DNA from: Legionella lytica
GTDB taxonomy: Bacteria; Pseudomonadota; Gammaproteobacteria; Legionellales; Legionellaceae
Reading direction: 5' to 3'
NCBI RefSeq assembly: GCF_023921225.1
Contig: NZ_CP071527.1
Span: forward strand, 384,501 to 448,500
DNA: 64,000 nt
Part shown: in pieces, positions 46,149 to 55,313 of the stretch
Numbering within the stretch: the first letter of the stretch is position 1
Layout of the letters: each line of letters begins with the position of its first letter
Program-made: the position numbers and the translations under genes
Notes under the pieces: generated by a model
Seen by the model: only the letters and a program-made list of their open reading frames with translations
Databases searched by the model: none
Told to the model about the DNA's origin: nothing

Positions 46149-47528
46149 TTACTTAAACTCATCTGGGAACATGCCCTTTAATCCAGCCATTCCCCCCAAA
46201 CCACGCATCATTTTTTGCATGCCACCGGGTTTGGTAAATTTCTTCATCATTTTCTGCATTTGTTCAAATTGCTTTAATAGCTTATTAACATCTTGAATTT
46301 GAGTTCCTGAACCCATAGCAATACGCTTTTTGCGTGAACCCACGATCAATTTAGGGATACGTCGTTCTTTGGGCGTCATCGAATTAATAATAGCAATTGT
46401 TTGAGCCATTGCTTTGTCGCTAACTTGCTTCATTGCTTGTTGTGGCATCATTTGGCTTACACCGGGTAGTTTGCTCATCATACCGCTAATGCCGCCCATA
46501 TTATTCATTTGTAATAGCTGTTGTTTGAAATCTTCCAAGTCAAAGCTTTTACCTTTCTTTAATTTTTTAGCTAATTTTTCACTGGCTTGCTTGTCTGCTT
46601 TACGCTCTACTTCTTCAATTAGCGTAAGAATATCTCCCATCCCCAATATTCTTGACGCGACACGCTCTGGGTGGAATGGCTCTAGCGCCTCGATCTTTTC
46701 CCCACTCCCGATAAACTTGATGGATTGGCCTGTAATTTGTTTTACGGATAGGGCAGCACCACCACGCGCATCACCATCCGTTTTCGTAAGAATAACCCCA
46801 GTTAATGCTAAGGCTTCATGAAATGCTTTTGCTGTGTTGGCTGCATCCTGGCCGGTCATACTATCCACAACAAATAGCGTTTCTATTGGTTTAATCGCTT
46901 GATGTAGGCCTTTAATTTCGGCCATCATTTCCGCATCAATGTGTAAACGGCCCGCGGTATCAATAAGTAGCACATCCATATATTGCTTTTTCGCACTATC
47001 AATGGCTTTTTGTGCAATAGCTAATGGTTGCTCATGGGCTTCCGCCGGGAAAAACGCGACATCAATTTGCTCAGCTAATACTTTGAGCTGTTGAATTGCA
47101 GCAGGTCGGTATACGTCGACGCTGACTACCATAACTTTCTTATTTTCAGTCTCTTTTAGGTAACGTGCAAGTTTTGCTGTGCTGGTTGTTTTACCAGAGC
47201 CTTGTAATCCAGCCATTAAAAATATTGCTGGGGGTTGGGTTTTGAAATTGAGCTCGGCACGTTCACCACCCATGACTTGAATTAATTCATCATGGACAAT
47301 TTTAATAAAGGCTTGATCTGGGTTTAAGTCGTTTAAAACTTCTTGCCCAAGTGCCTTTTGTTTTACCTGTTCAATAAATTCTTTAATAACTGGTAAGGCA
47401 ACATCCGCTTCAATAAGTGAGAGTCTGACTTCACGTAGGGCGCTTTGTACATTCTCTTCTGTTAAGCGACCCTGTCCGCGTAAATTTTTAAACGTGCGGG
47501 TCAAGCGTTCGGTTAAGGTGTCAAACAT
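46149..47528 (-). CDS. ffh: Signal recognition particle protein Ffh
   Basis: 459 residues. Four-helix N domain (about 1-85), GTPase with G1 'GLQGSGKTTSTAKLA' (about 107-121), 'DTAGRLHIDAEMM', 'TKTDGDARGG' and 'GSGEKIEALEPF'. The C-terminal M domain (about 328-459) is methionine-rich, with 'GSGTQIQDVNKLLKQF' for binding 4.5S RNA. It targets nascent membrane proteins to FtsY. It lies 138 nt upstream of rpsP, the common neighbourhood. A TATAGT box sits about 30 nt before the start. Confidence 0.98.
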   Translation of the reverse strand: MFDTLTERLTRTFKNLRGQGRLTEENVQSALREVRLSLIEADVALPVIKEFIEQVKQKALGQEVLNDLNPDQAFIKIVHDELIQVMGGERAELNFKTQPPAIFLMAGLQGSGKTTSTAKLARYLKETENKKVMVVSVDVYRPAAIQQLKVLAEQIDVAFFPAEAHEQPLAIAQKAIDSAKKQYMDVLLIDTAGRLHIDAEMMAEIKGLHQAIKPIETLFVVDSMTGQDAANTAKAFHEALALTGVILTKTDGDARGGAALSVKQITGQSIKFIGSGEKIEALEPFHPERVASRILGMGDILTLIEEVERKADKQASEKLAKKLKKGKSFDLEDFKQQLLQMNNMGGISGMMSKLPGVSQMMPQQAMKQVSDKAMAQTIAIINSMTPKERRIPKLIVGSRKKRIAMGSGTQIQDVNKLLKQFEQMQKMMKKFTKPGGMQKMMRGLGGMAGLKGMFPDEFK

Positions 47529-47907
47529 GGTGGTGGTACCCGAAAAAAATAGTCACTATAGCACATAGAGATTATATTTTGCCAGTCTGGAATGTGCTGG
47601 CTTAAAACAGGAATACCGCAATTATCAGTATTTTTAAATTCAAATAGAATCTCCAGTGCCCCATTTGCCATATTATAGTTCGTTGTGGAACAGTTTCTTT
47701 CATAAAGAACGGCAAAATTGCAGAGATTTTCTGTTTAAATCGTGGTATTTTAGCCCAGCGGTAACTATTTATCGTGCTCTGTTTGGATAGCTCTGGGTTA
47801 ATAACAGAGAATTTTGTGTATTTATTACGCTATTATTAAGGGTTCCTTAAGCTTTGGACTATATAATAAAAGCCTCTGTGGGCCCAACACTGCAACGAAG
47901 GAATGCG
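47529..47907. other. 379-nt divergent promoter region between ffh and the permease
   Basis: No gene or repeat is visible. On the minus side TATAGT near 47555 could be the -10 of ffh, with a poor -35. On the plus side TATAAT at 47862-47867 could be the -10 for the permease, also with no good -35. GGGCCCAACA near 47880 is a short copy of a motif seen in other gaps of the window. Confidence 0.45.
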
Positions 47908-49311
47908 ATGAGCAATAAAAAACACTCACTAACTATTTTTAGCTTAACCATGATTACGGTTGGCTCTGTAGACAGCATCCGTAATTTACCTGCTACTGCT
48001 TTATTTGGTAGCCAACTTATATTTTACTTTGTTTTAGGTGCATTATTTTTCTTGATTCCTACGGCTCTTGTTTCCGCGGAACTTGCTTCAGGATGGGCCA
48101 AGCAAGGTGGTATTTATATTTGGGTTAAACAGGCCTTTGGTAAAAAGATGGGCTTTTTAGCCATTTGGTTGCAGTGGATTGAGAATGTAATTTGGTATCC
48201 GACCATTCTATCGTTTGTAGCGGGCACTATTGGTTATTTAATCAACCCAGCATTAACCGGCAATCCATATTTCCTTTGGTCGGTCATTGTGAGTTGTTTT
48301 TGGGGTGCTACCTTACTTAATTTACGCGGTATGAGCTCTTCTGCTTTGTTTAGTAATCTGTGTTCACTGGCAGGTTTATTATTGCCTATGTCCCTGATTA
48401 TTGGTTTGGGCGTAGCTTGGATTGCTCAAGGAAATCCATTACAAGTGCAATTTGATGGACCCAGTATTGTTCCTCATTTATCAGATCAATCGATGTGGGT
48501 ATCTTTAACGGCAATTATCATGTCGTTTTGCGGTATTGAGATTGCAACAGTTCATGCAAATGATGTGAAAAATCCCCAAAATGCCTTTCCTAAAGTTTTG
48601 GTCTATTCCGTAGGAATTATTTTAAGTACCTTAATTCTCGGTTCTTTAGCAATTGCTATTGTATTACCACAAAATGACATCAATTTAGTTGCTGGAATTA
48701 TGCAGGCTTTTGAAGCATTTTTCTCTAGTTATCATATGCATTGGATGATGCCTATTGTTGCAGTTATGCTGGTGTTAGGTGGCCTTGGTGGGGTGAGTAA
48801 TTGGATTATTGCTCCGACTACAGGCTTATTGGTTGCTGCTGAAGATGGTAATTTACCGGGCGCATTCCAAAAGACTAATGCGAATGGTGCTCCTGTTGTG
48901 ATGTTATATACTCAAGCAACGATTGTAACCTTGCTATCAGGTCTGTTTTTATTTATGCCTAGCGTTAATGGTTCTTATTGGTTGTTAACTGCATTAGCGG
49001 CCCAGTTGTATATGTTGATGTACTTCATTATGTTTGCCGCGGCGATTAAATTACGTTTATCTGAGCCTGAGCATCCTCGTGCATTTAAAATTCCAGGCGG
49101 TATGTTTGGAATGTTATTTGTCGCTGGGGTAGGTATTATCGGTGTATGCGCTACTTTAGCTGTAAGCTTTATTCCTCCTGACGGGATTGATGTTGGTAGC
49201 TTGGCACGTTATGAATGTACCTTAATTTTTGGTTTACTTCTGATGTGTTCTCCTCCGTTTATCAGTTCTTGGCTACAGGCCAAAACTCCCGATATGGAAC
49301 CAGCGGTTTAA
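47908..49311 (+). CDS. APC-family amino-acid permease/antiporter
   Basis: 467 residues from the ATG at 47908, which has GAAGGA 5 nt upstream; an in-frame start 54 nt earlier adds a polar tail and has no ribosome site. About 12 helices. The opening 'SLTMITVGSVDSIRNLPATALFG' and 'ELASGWAKQGGIYIWVKQAFGKK' are typical of the GadC/YjeM glutamate:GABA antiporter branch of the APC superfamily. Substrate unknown; import of amino acids would fit the amino-acid based metabolism of Legionella. A stem (49350-49374) follows. Confidence 0.88.
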   Translation: MSNKKHSLTIFSLTMITVGSVDSIRNLPATALFGSQLIFYFVLGALFFLIPTALVSAELASGWAKQGGIYIWVKQAFGKKMGFLAIWLQWIENVIWYPTILSFVAGTIGYLINPALTGNPYFLWSVIVSCFWGATLLNLRGMSSSALFSNLCSLAGLLLPMSLIIGLGVAWIAQGNPLQVQFDGPSIVPHLSDQSMWVSLTAIIMSFCGIEIATVHANDVKNPQNAFPKVLVYSVGIILSTLILGSLAIAIVLPQNDINLVAGIMQAFEAFFSSYHMHWMMPIVAVMLVLGGLGGVSNWIIAPTTGLLVAAEDGNLPGAFQKTNANGAPVVMLYTQATIVTLLSGLFLFMPSVNGSYWLLTALAAQLYMLMYFIMFAAAIKLRLSEPEHPRAFKIPGGMFGMLFVAGVGIIGVCATLAVSFIPPDGIDVGSLARYECTLIFGLLLMCSPPFISSWLQAKTPDMEPAV

Positions 49312-49349
49312 TTTAAATGACCCTCTGTCTTTAGTTAGTGATCGCAGCA

Positions 49350-49374
49350 TATGTTGGGCTCTTGGCCCAACATA
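49350..49374 (+). terminator. Hairpin after the permease gene
   Basis: TATGTTGGGC (49350-49359) pairs perfectly with GCCCAACATA (49365-49374) across a 5-nt loop, 38 nt past the stop. No T run follows. The TGTTGGGCC/GGCCCAACA core occurs in other gaps (about 22128, 43494 and 47880), so it may belong to a dispersed repeat rather than being a dedicated terminator. Confidence 0.45.
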
Positions 49375-49443
49375 GAGTTCTGCTGTGGCCCTGCACTCCA
49401 TGTGTTGGACCAGGGGCGAATCCTCAATTCAGGCATCAATAAC

Positions 49444-49965
49444 ATGTCAATCGAAAAAAATAAGCTATTAACAACCCTCACCGCAAGACTACCTGAACTT
49501 GAATGGAAAGTTGGTGAGTTAGGATATTCATTTTCAAGTCATAAACTACCCCGCGGCTTATTCCGCTCAGAGAGTCAAACTGGAGCGGCATGTATTGCTG
49601 AAATTAAAACAGACATTCAAAGCTTAACTAAGCAAGAAGGGAATAGTGCTTGTTATCTGGCAACGCGAATTCAGCAAAAAGTAAATGTCTTGGTGGCTCT
49701 ATGTCAAATTCATAACCGTCATCATAAGCCAGATGATAATGCTTCATTTGGCATCAAAAGCTTAAGTACCAGGCAGCAATGGATACAAACTCTGGAAACC
49801 GATATTCAGACATTAGAAAAACAGCAGCAGGCAATGACAAAGGCTTTAGAGCAAATGATGCGTGGGCAGAACGCCAATGCAATTTTGCAGTTGAAAGCAG
49901 AATTAGGCGCACTTGAGCGCCGATTAACCTTGGCGAAAGAAACCTTAAATAGAGCTACTTCTTAG
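49444..49965 (+). CDS. PriC-like primosomal replication protein
   Basis: 173 residues from ATG 49444. A wholly helical, basic protein. 'KLPRGLFRSESQTGAACIAEI', 'YLATRIQQKVNVLVALC' and a C-terminal coiled-coil (about 115-170) follow the pattern of the PriC/PriB-C family (short acidic-helical protein that reloads DnaB at stalled forks). Match is by pattern and not strong. It stands alone between the permease and the AhpD-like gene. A weak ribosome site precedes it. Confidence 0.55.
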   Translation: MSIEKNKLLTTLTARLPELEWKVGELGYSFSSHKLPRGLFRSESQTGAACIAEIKTDIQSLTKQEGNSACYLATRIQQKVNVLVALCQIHNRHHKPDDNASFGIKSLSTRQQWIQTLETDIQTLEKQQQAMTKALEQMMRGQNANAILQLKAELGALERRLTLAKETLNRATS

Positions 49966-50038
49966 TCTTTTGTTCACGGCTGGAATACGGTACATTAATT
50001 GCTGTTTTTCATCGGCCATATAAAAAGGAGCTTTACAC

Positions 50039-50380
50039 ATGTCAGGAAAATTTTCTCAAGTTACTAAAGACATCAGTACTCAATTAGCAAAAATGCGTAA
50101 AGAAATGCCAGAAGTTATGGCAGGTTTTTCTGCTTTAGCGCAAGCATCGTCTAAAGAGGGGGTATTAGATAAAAAAACTAAGGAACTGATTGCTATGGCG
50201 TTGGCAGTTGCTAATCATTGCCCGGGCTGCATTGGTTTTCACTCTCAAACCTTAGTTAAGTTACAAACCTCAAGAGAAGAACTTCTTGAAACTTTAGCTA
50301 TGGCAGTATATATGGGGGGCGGCCCATCTTTAATGTACGCAGCTGAAGCTTTGGAAGCATTTGAAGAGTTTAATGTTTAA
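50039..50380 (+). CDS. AhpD-like/carboxymuconolactone decarboxylase family protein
   Basis: 113 residues. The redox motif C61-x-x-C64-x-x-x-H68 in 'ANHCPGCIGFHSQ' is that of AhpD-type alkylhydroperoxidases, which reduce peroxides through a cysteine pair. Length matches the single-domain form. 'YMGGGPSLMYAAEALEAFEEF' is typical of the C-terminal helices. AAGGAG stands 8 nt before the ATG. It is probably a single transcript ending at the strong inverted repeat at 50407. Confidence 0.88.
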   Translation: MSGKFSQVTKDISTQLAKMRKEMPEVMAGFSALAQASSKEGVLDKKTKELIAMALAVANHCPGCIGFHSQTLVKLQTSREELLETLAMAVYMGGGPSLMYAAEALEAFEEFNV

Positions 50381-50406
50381 ATTAAGCATTGGCACATCCT
50401 TTTGAT

Positions 50407-50446
50407 GTAGCACCTGTCTTGAATTAAAATTCAAGACAGGTGCTAC
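50407..50446. terminator. Long perfect hairpin between convergent genes
   Basis: An 18-bp perfect inverted repeat (50407-50424 with 50429-50446) with loop TAAA lies between the AhpD-like gene (+) and the Rap1a-like gene (-). A T-rich tail GTTTATTTTGTT follows on the plus side. It is bidirectional. Confidence 0.8.
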
Positions 50447-50456
50447 GTTTATTTTG

Positions 50457-50993
50457 TTAATTCAATGCCTGTTGTAGTTGGTTTGCTTGAACTTGTTGTT
50501 GGACTGGCTGTTGAGTGGCTTGTTGTTGCTGTGTAGGCTGTTGTACTTGTTGTTGACCACCCCAGGCGCCAGCGACTAAATCCATTTCTGCTTTAGCGGC
50601 ATTAGTTTGGCAAGGATATTTCTTTGTTATTCCCAACCAGGCAACTTGGGAGACGGTCATTGAATCCTTATCGCTTTGCTGGCTGGAAATCTCATTATAG
50701 GTTTGCTGAATAAGATCATTTAAGGCCAGTGGATTTAATTGCACACTCGGGGGCAGGCAAAAGATGGGGTGTCCTTGGCTTTTTGCTGTTTCGTTTGCTT
50801 GAATCAAGGTTTCTTGAATACTTTCGCTAGTAATCATTAACACATGACGCGCCGATCTCGCCCAAGCTTGAGCTTGAGGATCTGCTTTCATTTCCATTTG
50901 CGGAATATTATTGGCAATGTCCATATAATTTCTAATCGTATCTGCACAGGCATAATTTGCGAAAAAAATACAACAAATAAAGAATAAGCGCAT
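50457..50993 (-). CDS. Exported Rap1a/Tai-like protein with glutamine-rich tail
   Basis: 178 residues. Signal peptide (about 1-18, 'YACAD'). The body has two cysteines framing a helical core, 'IFCLPPSVQLNPLALNDLIQQTY' and 'VAWLGITKKYPC', which matches the Rap1a/Tai layout (a periplasmic fold first known in type VI immunity proteins). The last 35 residues are a Q/V/T-rich low-complexity tail built on a QQ-x-x-QQ pattern. It lies 23 nt downstream of the DUF2909 gene on the same strand. The role is unknown here; no T6SS effector is next to it. Confidence 0.5.
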   Translation of the reverse strand: MRLFFICCIFFANYACADTIRNYMDIANNIPQMEMKADPQAQAWARSARHVLMITSESIQETLIQANETAKSQGHPIFCLPPSVQLNPLALNDLIQQTYNEISSQQSDKDSMTVSQVAWLGITKKYPCQTNAAKAEMDLVAGAWGGQQQVQQPTQQQQATQQPVQQQVQANQLQQALN

Positions 50994-51016
50994 AGTTAGT
51001 TCCTTAAGTTTTAACT

Positions 51017-51220
51017 TTAAATACCATGGGGTCTAATTAACCCTAGTTTAAAAGCGATTATTAAAAAAATGAATAAACTCAATGAGATGGCGACCCTAAT
51101 TGTTAAGGCTTTTACCGTTCGCTTGGTATTTCCTGAGTCACGAAGTAAAAAAACAAGGCCACTAGCGAGCGAGCCTGCGATAATAATCATGGCAAAGATG
51201 ATGATGATTTTAGTGATCAT
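51017..51220 (-). CDS. Twin-transmembrane protein, DUF2909-like
   Basis: 67 residues with two helices (about 4-26 and 44-62) and a polar turn 'RDSGNTKRTVKALTIRVAIS'. This is the DUF2909 family, small inner-membrane proteins found at cytochrome c oxidase loci beside surf1. Here it is divergent from surf1 (59-nt gap) instead of preceding it in the same direction. Function unknown; a part in oxidase assembly is by context only. Confidence 0.75.
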   Translation of the reverse strand: MITKIIIIFAMIIIAGSLASGLVFLLRDSGNTKRTVKALTIRVAISLSLFIFLIIAFKLGLIRPHGI

Positions 51221-51279
51221 TTGTTATACTCCCGGAACTGCCGATCAAATCTGAAAAATTTTTGAGCAATTAATAAACT

Positions 51280-52014
51280 ATGCCTAGTGTAACCTTTTTT
51301 AAATTTCGTTTCACCCCAAGTTGGATAATGGTTTTGTTAACCTTGTTATCCGTGGGGCTATTTCTGCGTTTAGGATTTTGGCAAATTCATCGTGCTGAAG
51401 AAAAAGAACAAATGCTTGCCGCTGAAAAAAGGCAGGCGAACCTAAAACCATTATTATGGACTTCAAAACAAAAGTTGCCATTACAATACACACCGATTAA
51501 AATAACGGGGCGTTATTTGCCAGAAGTATTTCTCCTCGATAACCAGCATCACCAACATCAGTTTGGTTACCATGTTTTATCCCCATTAGAACTTGCAGAT
51601 GGTTCTGTTGTGATAATCGACCGAGGGTGGATTCCAGGCGATATGACCCGGCGTATTTTTCCAAAAATTACTGCGCCTAAGAATTTAATTCAAGTGCAAG
51701 GAACGACTTATTTTCCGAGTAAAGGTCAGTGGGTTTTGGGGCAGGATTATGAAAAAAAGGAGAATCGCGTCGTAATTCTTGAGCGTTTAGACGAACAATT
51801 GTTAAGTCAACTTTTGCAAAAATCAGTCTATCCGTTTATTATTCGCCTCGACAAGCAAGATACACATGGATTTGTACGAGAATGGGCAACGGTATCCATG
51901 CCTCCGCAGCGACATTTGGCTTATGCATTGCAGTGGTTTGCTATGGCTTCGGTTATCTTAATTATATTTGTAGCATTGAATCTGAAGAAAAGAAATGAAG
52001 ACACAGTCCAATAA
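51280..52014 (+). CDS. SURF1-family cytochrome oxidase biogenesis protein
   Basis: 244 residues. Two transmembrane helices, one near each end (about 12-33 and 213-235), enclose a periplasmic domain. 'RLGFWQIHRAEEKEQMLAAE', 'FLLDNQHHQHQFGYHVLSPLEL' and 'VIIDRGWIP' are SURF1 signatures. It helps to insert haem a into subunit I of cytochrome aa3 oxidase. First gene of the assembly operon, overlapping the next by 20 nt. A TATACT box about 50 nt upstream may be the -10. Confidence 0.92.
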   Translation: MPSVTFFKFRFTPSWIMVLLTLLSVGLFLRLGFWQIHRAEEKEQMLAAEKRQANLKPLLWTSKQKLPLQYTPIKITGRYLPEVFLLDNQHHQHQFGYHVLSPLELADGSVVIIDRGWIPGDMTRRIFPKITAPKNLIQVQGTTYFPSKGQWVLGQDYEKKENRVVILERLDEQLLSQLLQKSVYPFIIRLDKQDTHGFVREWATVSMPPQRHLAYALQWFAMASVILIIFVALNLKKRNEDTVQ

Positions 52015-52540
52015 ATATTATGTTGTATTACTACTAATTATTATGTTCGCAGCCCCTGGCATTGCGGCTTATGTTTTTTATCAGCATCCTAGTTGGTTAG
52101 GCTCTACCCGAGTGAATAAGGGAACTTTGCTGAATCCTCCAGTTGTTTTAAAGGCCCTAGAGGGTGAAAAAAAATGGCGTATTGTATTTTGGACGCCTGA
52201 TGCGTGTGATTCTGCCTGTAAGAATCAATTAGAGACTTTAGCTAAAGTACGTTTGGCTTTGGGACGTAAGTTGTATCAGGTTGATCAAGTACTTGTACTT
52301 GGCGATAAAGCCCCCACCTTATCAGCTGAGGAACAATCTGCGTTAAAAGAAATGCAGTTTCAAGTGATACAATTGTCTGCTGCCGAGGCGAGTGAGCATG
52401 AAGATTTACTCTCTGAAACCAAGATATTTTTAGCTGATCCCAATAATTATTTAATTCTCAGTTATGCATCATTGGTTAAACCGGATGATGTGTATAAAGA
52501 TTTGAAATTATTACTCAACACAACAGAAAAGAATGGTTAA
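51995..52540 (+). CDS. Membrane-anchored thioredoxin-like CX3C protein of the oxidase assembly locus
   Basis: 181 residues. One N-terminal transmembrane helix (about 8-28) and a periplasmic domain with C71-x-x-x-C75 ('DACDSACKNQLE'), the same cysteine spacing as Sco proteins. It has predicted thioredoxin-type strands 'WRIVFWTPD' and 'IFLADPNNYLILSY'. The surrounding residues are unlike Sco1 itself. It is a common unnamed gene between surf1 and ctaA in proteobacteria. A role in metal delivery or disulphide chemistry is inferred. The start overlaps surf1 by 20 nt, and ctaA begins 4 nt after the stop. Confidence 0.75.
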   Translation: MKTQSNKYYVVLLLIIMFAAPGIAAYVFYQHPSWLGSTRVNKGTLLNPPVVLKALEGEKKWRIVFWTPDACDSACKNQLETLAKVRLALGRKLYQVDQVLVLGDKAPTLSAEEQSALKEMQFQVIQLSAAEASEHEDLLSETKIFLADPNNYLILSYASLVKPDDVYKDLKLLLNTTEKNG

Positions 52541-52544
52541 TTGA

Positions 52545-53540
52545 ATGCAAAATAAATTATTACGCGTTGCAGTAACTACTGCAGTACTTTTATCGTTGCT
52601 CGTGGTGATGCTTGGTGCATATACGCGGTTAACTGATGCGGGTTTAGGCTGTCCAGATTGGCCTGGATGTTATGGACGAATGGTGCTGCCAAGTGCCCAG
52701 TCGAGTTTGCAAGAGGCGCAAACGACCTATCCACAGATTCCTATTGAATCAAGAAAAGCGTGGACGGAAATGTTTCACCGCTATGCCGCCGGGACTTTAG
52801 GTCTGTTAATTTTTTTCATTGGCTTTTCAATGCTGCGTAAGCGTTTACAAGGCTTTAATTTACCTTGGCATTTGCCCGCTGCTTTGTTGATTCTCGTTGT
52901 GTTTCAAGCTGCATTAGGGATGTGGACGGTAACCTTAAAATTATTGCCGGTTGTGGTAATGGGACACCTTTTAGGCGGGATGCTGATTGTTGCCTGCTTG
53001 AGCCGTTTGCGTTTTCAGGTGAGCTCCTTAAAAGGAGAGGATTTGCCGCAGTGGCGGCCTTGGCTGCGTTTGGCAGTTATTATTGTATTTTTCCAAATCG
53101 CACTCGGTGGTTGGGTTAGTTCAAACTATGCGGGCATTTCCTGTATTGGTTTCCCTCTATGTAATGGGGTTTGGCTACCTGAGCTGCATTTTGCCCAAGG
53201 ATTTAATTTATTTTCTCCAGTTGGGGCGAATTATCAAGGTGGATTATTAGATCATGAGGTTCGCGTCACGATTCAATTTATTCACCGTATTGGTGCTGTC
53301 GTGACTGCCGTTTATGTATTAACGCTCGCGGCGTTAATTATGCTTAAAGCTCGTTTTAAGTATTTAAAAGGTGCTGCCTTAGCTATGTTTGTACTGGTTT
53401 TAGTTCAGTTTACCTTAGGAATTTTGAATGTGGTTTATTTGCTGCCAATTACTGTAGCAGTTGCCCATAATGGTGTTGCAGCGCTTTTATTGGCAACAGT
53501 ATTTAGCTCACTTCATTTGACACGTAAAGGGCAGGAATAA
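52545..53540 (+). CDS. ctaA: Haem A synthase (COX15/CtaA)
   Basis: 331 residues, eight transmembrane helices. '[22 protein letters not shown]' (about 24-45) and the four histidines in '[11 protein letters not shown]', '[11 protein letters not shown]', '[10 protein letters not shown]' and '[11 protein letters not shown]' match the COX15 family, which oxidises the C8 methyl of haem o to make haem a. The stop overlaps the ctaB start by 1 nt (TAATG). Confidence 0.95.
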   Translation: MQNKLLRVAVTTAVLLSLLVVMLGAYTRLTDAGLGCPDWPGCYGRMVLPSAQSSLQEAQTTYPQIPIESRKAWTEMFHRYAAGTLGLLIFFIGFSMLRKRLQGFNLPWHLPAALLILVVFQAALGMWTVTLKLLPVVVMGHLLGGMLIVACLSRLRFQVSSLKGEDLPQWRPWLRLAVIIVFFQIALGGWVSSNYAGISCIGFPLCNGVWLPELHFAQGFNLFSPVGANYQGGLLDHEVRVTIQFIHRIGAVVTAVYVLTLAALIMLKARFKYLKGAALAMFVLVLVQFTLGILNVVYLLPITVAVAHNGVAALLLATVFSSLHLTRKGQE

Positions 53541-54424
53541 TGCAGACAGATCAAACAATACAAATACCAGTCGCTTGGCGCGATTACGTAGAACTATGTA
53601 AACCACGTGTAGTGATGTTGATGTTGCTCACTGTTCTTGTTGGTATGTATCTAGCGGCACCTGGCTGGGTTAGTTGCTCTTTATTGCTAAACGCCTTAGT
53701 GGGCATTGGCTTATGCGCAGGAAGTGCTGCTGCAATTAATCATTTGGTTGATCGACGCATTGATGCCATTATGGCACGAACTAAAAAACGTCCTGTTGCA
53801 CATGGACGCGTTTCTGTTCGCCAAGCCGCTTGGTTTGCTTTAATCATGGGGGTGGGAGGTCTGACTGTTCTTGCCGTGTTTGTCAATAAATTAACCGCCT
53901 TACTAACTTTTATCACCTTGATTGGTTATGCCGGTGTTTATACTGGTTATTTAAAACGAGCTACCCCACAAAATATTGTTATTGGTGGGTTGGCTGGGGC
54001 AGCGCCTCCTTTATTAGGATGGACTGCGGTAACCAATCAGTTAGATCCTCAGGCTTTATTGTTGGTATTGATTATTTTTACCTGGACCCCACCGCATTTT
54101 TGGGCTTTGGCAATTTATCGACATGAAGAATATCAGAATGCAGAAATTCCCATGCTGCCAGTAACTCATGGGATTCAATTTACCAAGTTAAATGTTTACT
54201 TATATACCATCTTACTTTTAGTCGTAAGTATTTTACCCTTTGTAGTGGGTATGAGTGGCCTGTTTTATTTAGCAGGGGCTTTAGCGCTTGGAGCCCGGTT
54301 CTTATTTTGGGCGCATAAATTATATCGTACGGACAAGCCTGTAGTGGCGATGCAAACGTTCCGATTTTCGATTGTGTATTTAATGTTATTGTTCGTATTT
54401 TTATTAGTGGATCACTATTTGTAG
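53540..54424 (+). CDS. ctaB: Protohaem IX farnesyltransferase (haem O synthase)
   Basis: 294 residues, seven to nine helices. The prenyltransferase motif '[20 protein letters not shown]' (about 66-85) has the aspartates that bind farnesyl diphosphate. The second motif is in '[12 protein letters not shown]'. It makes haem O for CtaA. Also named cyoE; here it is in the aa3-type assembly operon. Its stop is followed by sco after 9 nt. Confidence 0.96.
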   Translation: MQTDQTIQIPVAWRDYVELCKPRVVMLMLLTVLVGMYLAAPGWVSCSLLLNALVGIGLCAGSAAAINHLVDRRIDAIMARTKKRPVAHGRVSVRQAAWFALIMGVGGLTVLAVFVNKLTALLTFITLIGYAGVYTGYLKRATPQNIVIGGLAGAAPPLLGWTAVTNQLDPQALLLVLIIFTWTPPHFWALAIYRHEEYQNAEIPMLPVTHGIQFTKLNVYLYTILLLVVSILPFVVGMSGLFYLAGALALGARFLFWAHKLYRTDKPVVAMQTFRFSIVYLMLLFVFLLVDHYL

Positions 54425-54433
54425 GGGATGAGA

Positions 54434-55078
54434 ATGAATTTAAAAGCTAAGGGCATTACCTTTACGGTGGTTATTTTATTGGCGTTGGCAGGATTGTTTT
54501 CCGGTATTTTTGTCGGACAGCATATGAACTTTAAGAAAAAAATCGATGTTGCCAATTTTCATGGGACTTATTTAGAAAACCCAAGAACGGTTAATCAATT
54601 TAGTTTGACTGGGACGGATCAAAAAGCCTTTGATAACGCAAGCTTGCAAGGAAAATGGACCGTGTTGTTTTTTGGTTTCACTAATTGCGGTTACATTTGC
54701 CCTACTACTTTAGCTGAGTTAGGTAAAATGTATCGTATCCTTGAAGACAAAGGAGTGAAAGATTTACCTCGCGTGGTCATGATTTCAATTGATCCAGAGC
54801 GTGATAATCAAGAAAAATTAGGTAGCTATGTTTCTTCGTTTCATCCTGATTTTTATGGAGCACGAGGAGATGAAGTATCGATTAAGGCAATGACCCGAGA
54901 AATGGGAATTGCTTATGCCAAAATTATGGAAAAAGATACTTCGGATCCTAAAAATTACGACATGCAACACAGTGGGGCTTTGATGTTATTTAACCCTCAA
55001 GGGGAATTAAACGCATTTTTTACCACACCACATCGTGCTGATTTATTAGCAAAAGATTACATGCAATTGGTTTCTTAA
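54434..55078 (+). CDS. SCO1/SenC-family copper chaperone
   Basis: 214 residues from ATG 54434, which has AGGGG 6 nt upstream; the ATG at 54428 abuts that site and is less likely. One membrane anchor (about 8-28), then a thioredoxin fold with the copper ligands C-x-x-x-C in 'NCGYICPTTLAELGK' (about 85 and 89) and H in 'DMQHSGALM' (about 179). It delivers copper to the CuA site of cytochrome c oxidase. Last gene of the assembly operon. The oxidase subunits themselves are not in this window. Confidence 0.93.
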   Translation: MNLKAKGITFTVVILLALAGLFSGIFVGQHMNFKKKIDVANFHGTYLENPRTVNQFSLTGTDQKAFDNASLQGKWTVLFFGFTNCGYICPTTLAELGKMYRILEDKGVKDLPRVVMISIDPERDNQEKLGSYVSSFHPDFYGARGDEVSIKAMTREMGIAYAKIMEKDTSDPKNYDMQHSGALMLFNPQGELNAFFTTPHRADLLAKDYMQLVS

Positions 55079-55313
55079 ATAACCAATTAACTAAGCGCTT
55101 TATTATGGCAAGGAAGTAAATTCGGTTTAGAGTTTTCCCCGACGCTCGCGGCTGGGGAGGTTGCTATTCGCACGGCAAGGAGGGCAATTAAAAGCTGCTT
55201 GGATGATCTTTTCTACGCGTTTAGGCGGGAGGAGATTTTTCAAATTATAGGCTAGGCTTTAGATATACTCATAAAGCATAAAATAATAAAAATAATTGAG
55301 GAACAGCATATTC

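Noticed and set aside
44086..47528. Separate rRNA, tRNA or 4.5S RNA gene in the ribosomal-protein region
   Set aside because: No structured RNA signature was seen between ffh, rpsP, rimM, trmD and rplS; the gaps are only 138 nt or less.
55079..55313. Open stretch ahead of rimK with Ala/Arg-rich translation
   Set aside because: No start codon with a ribosome site and no recognisable family; treated as non-coding with a CCCC/GGGG stem.
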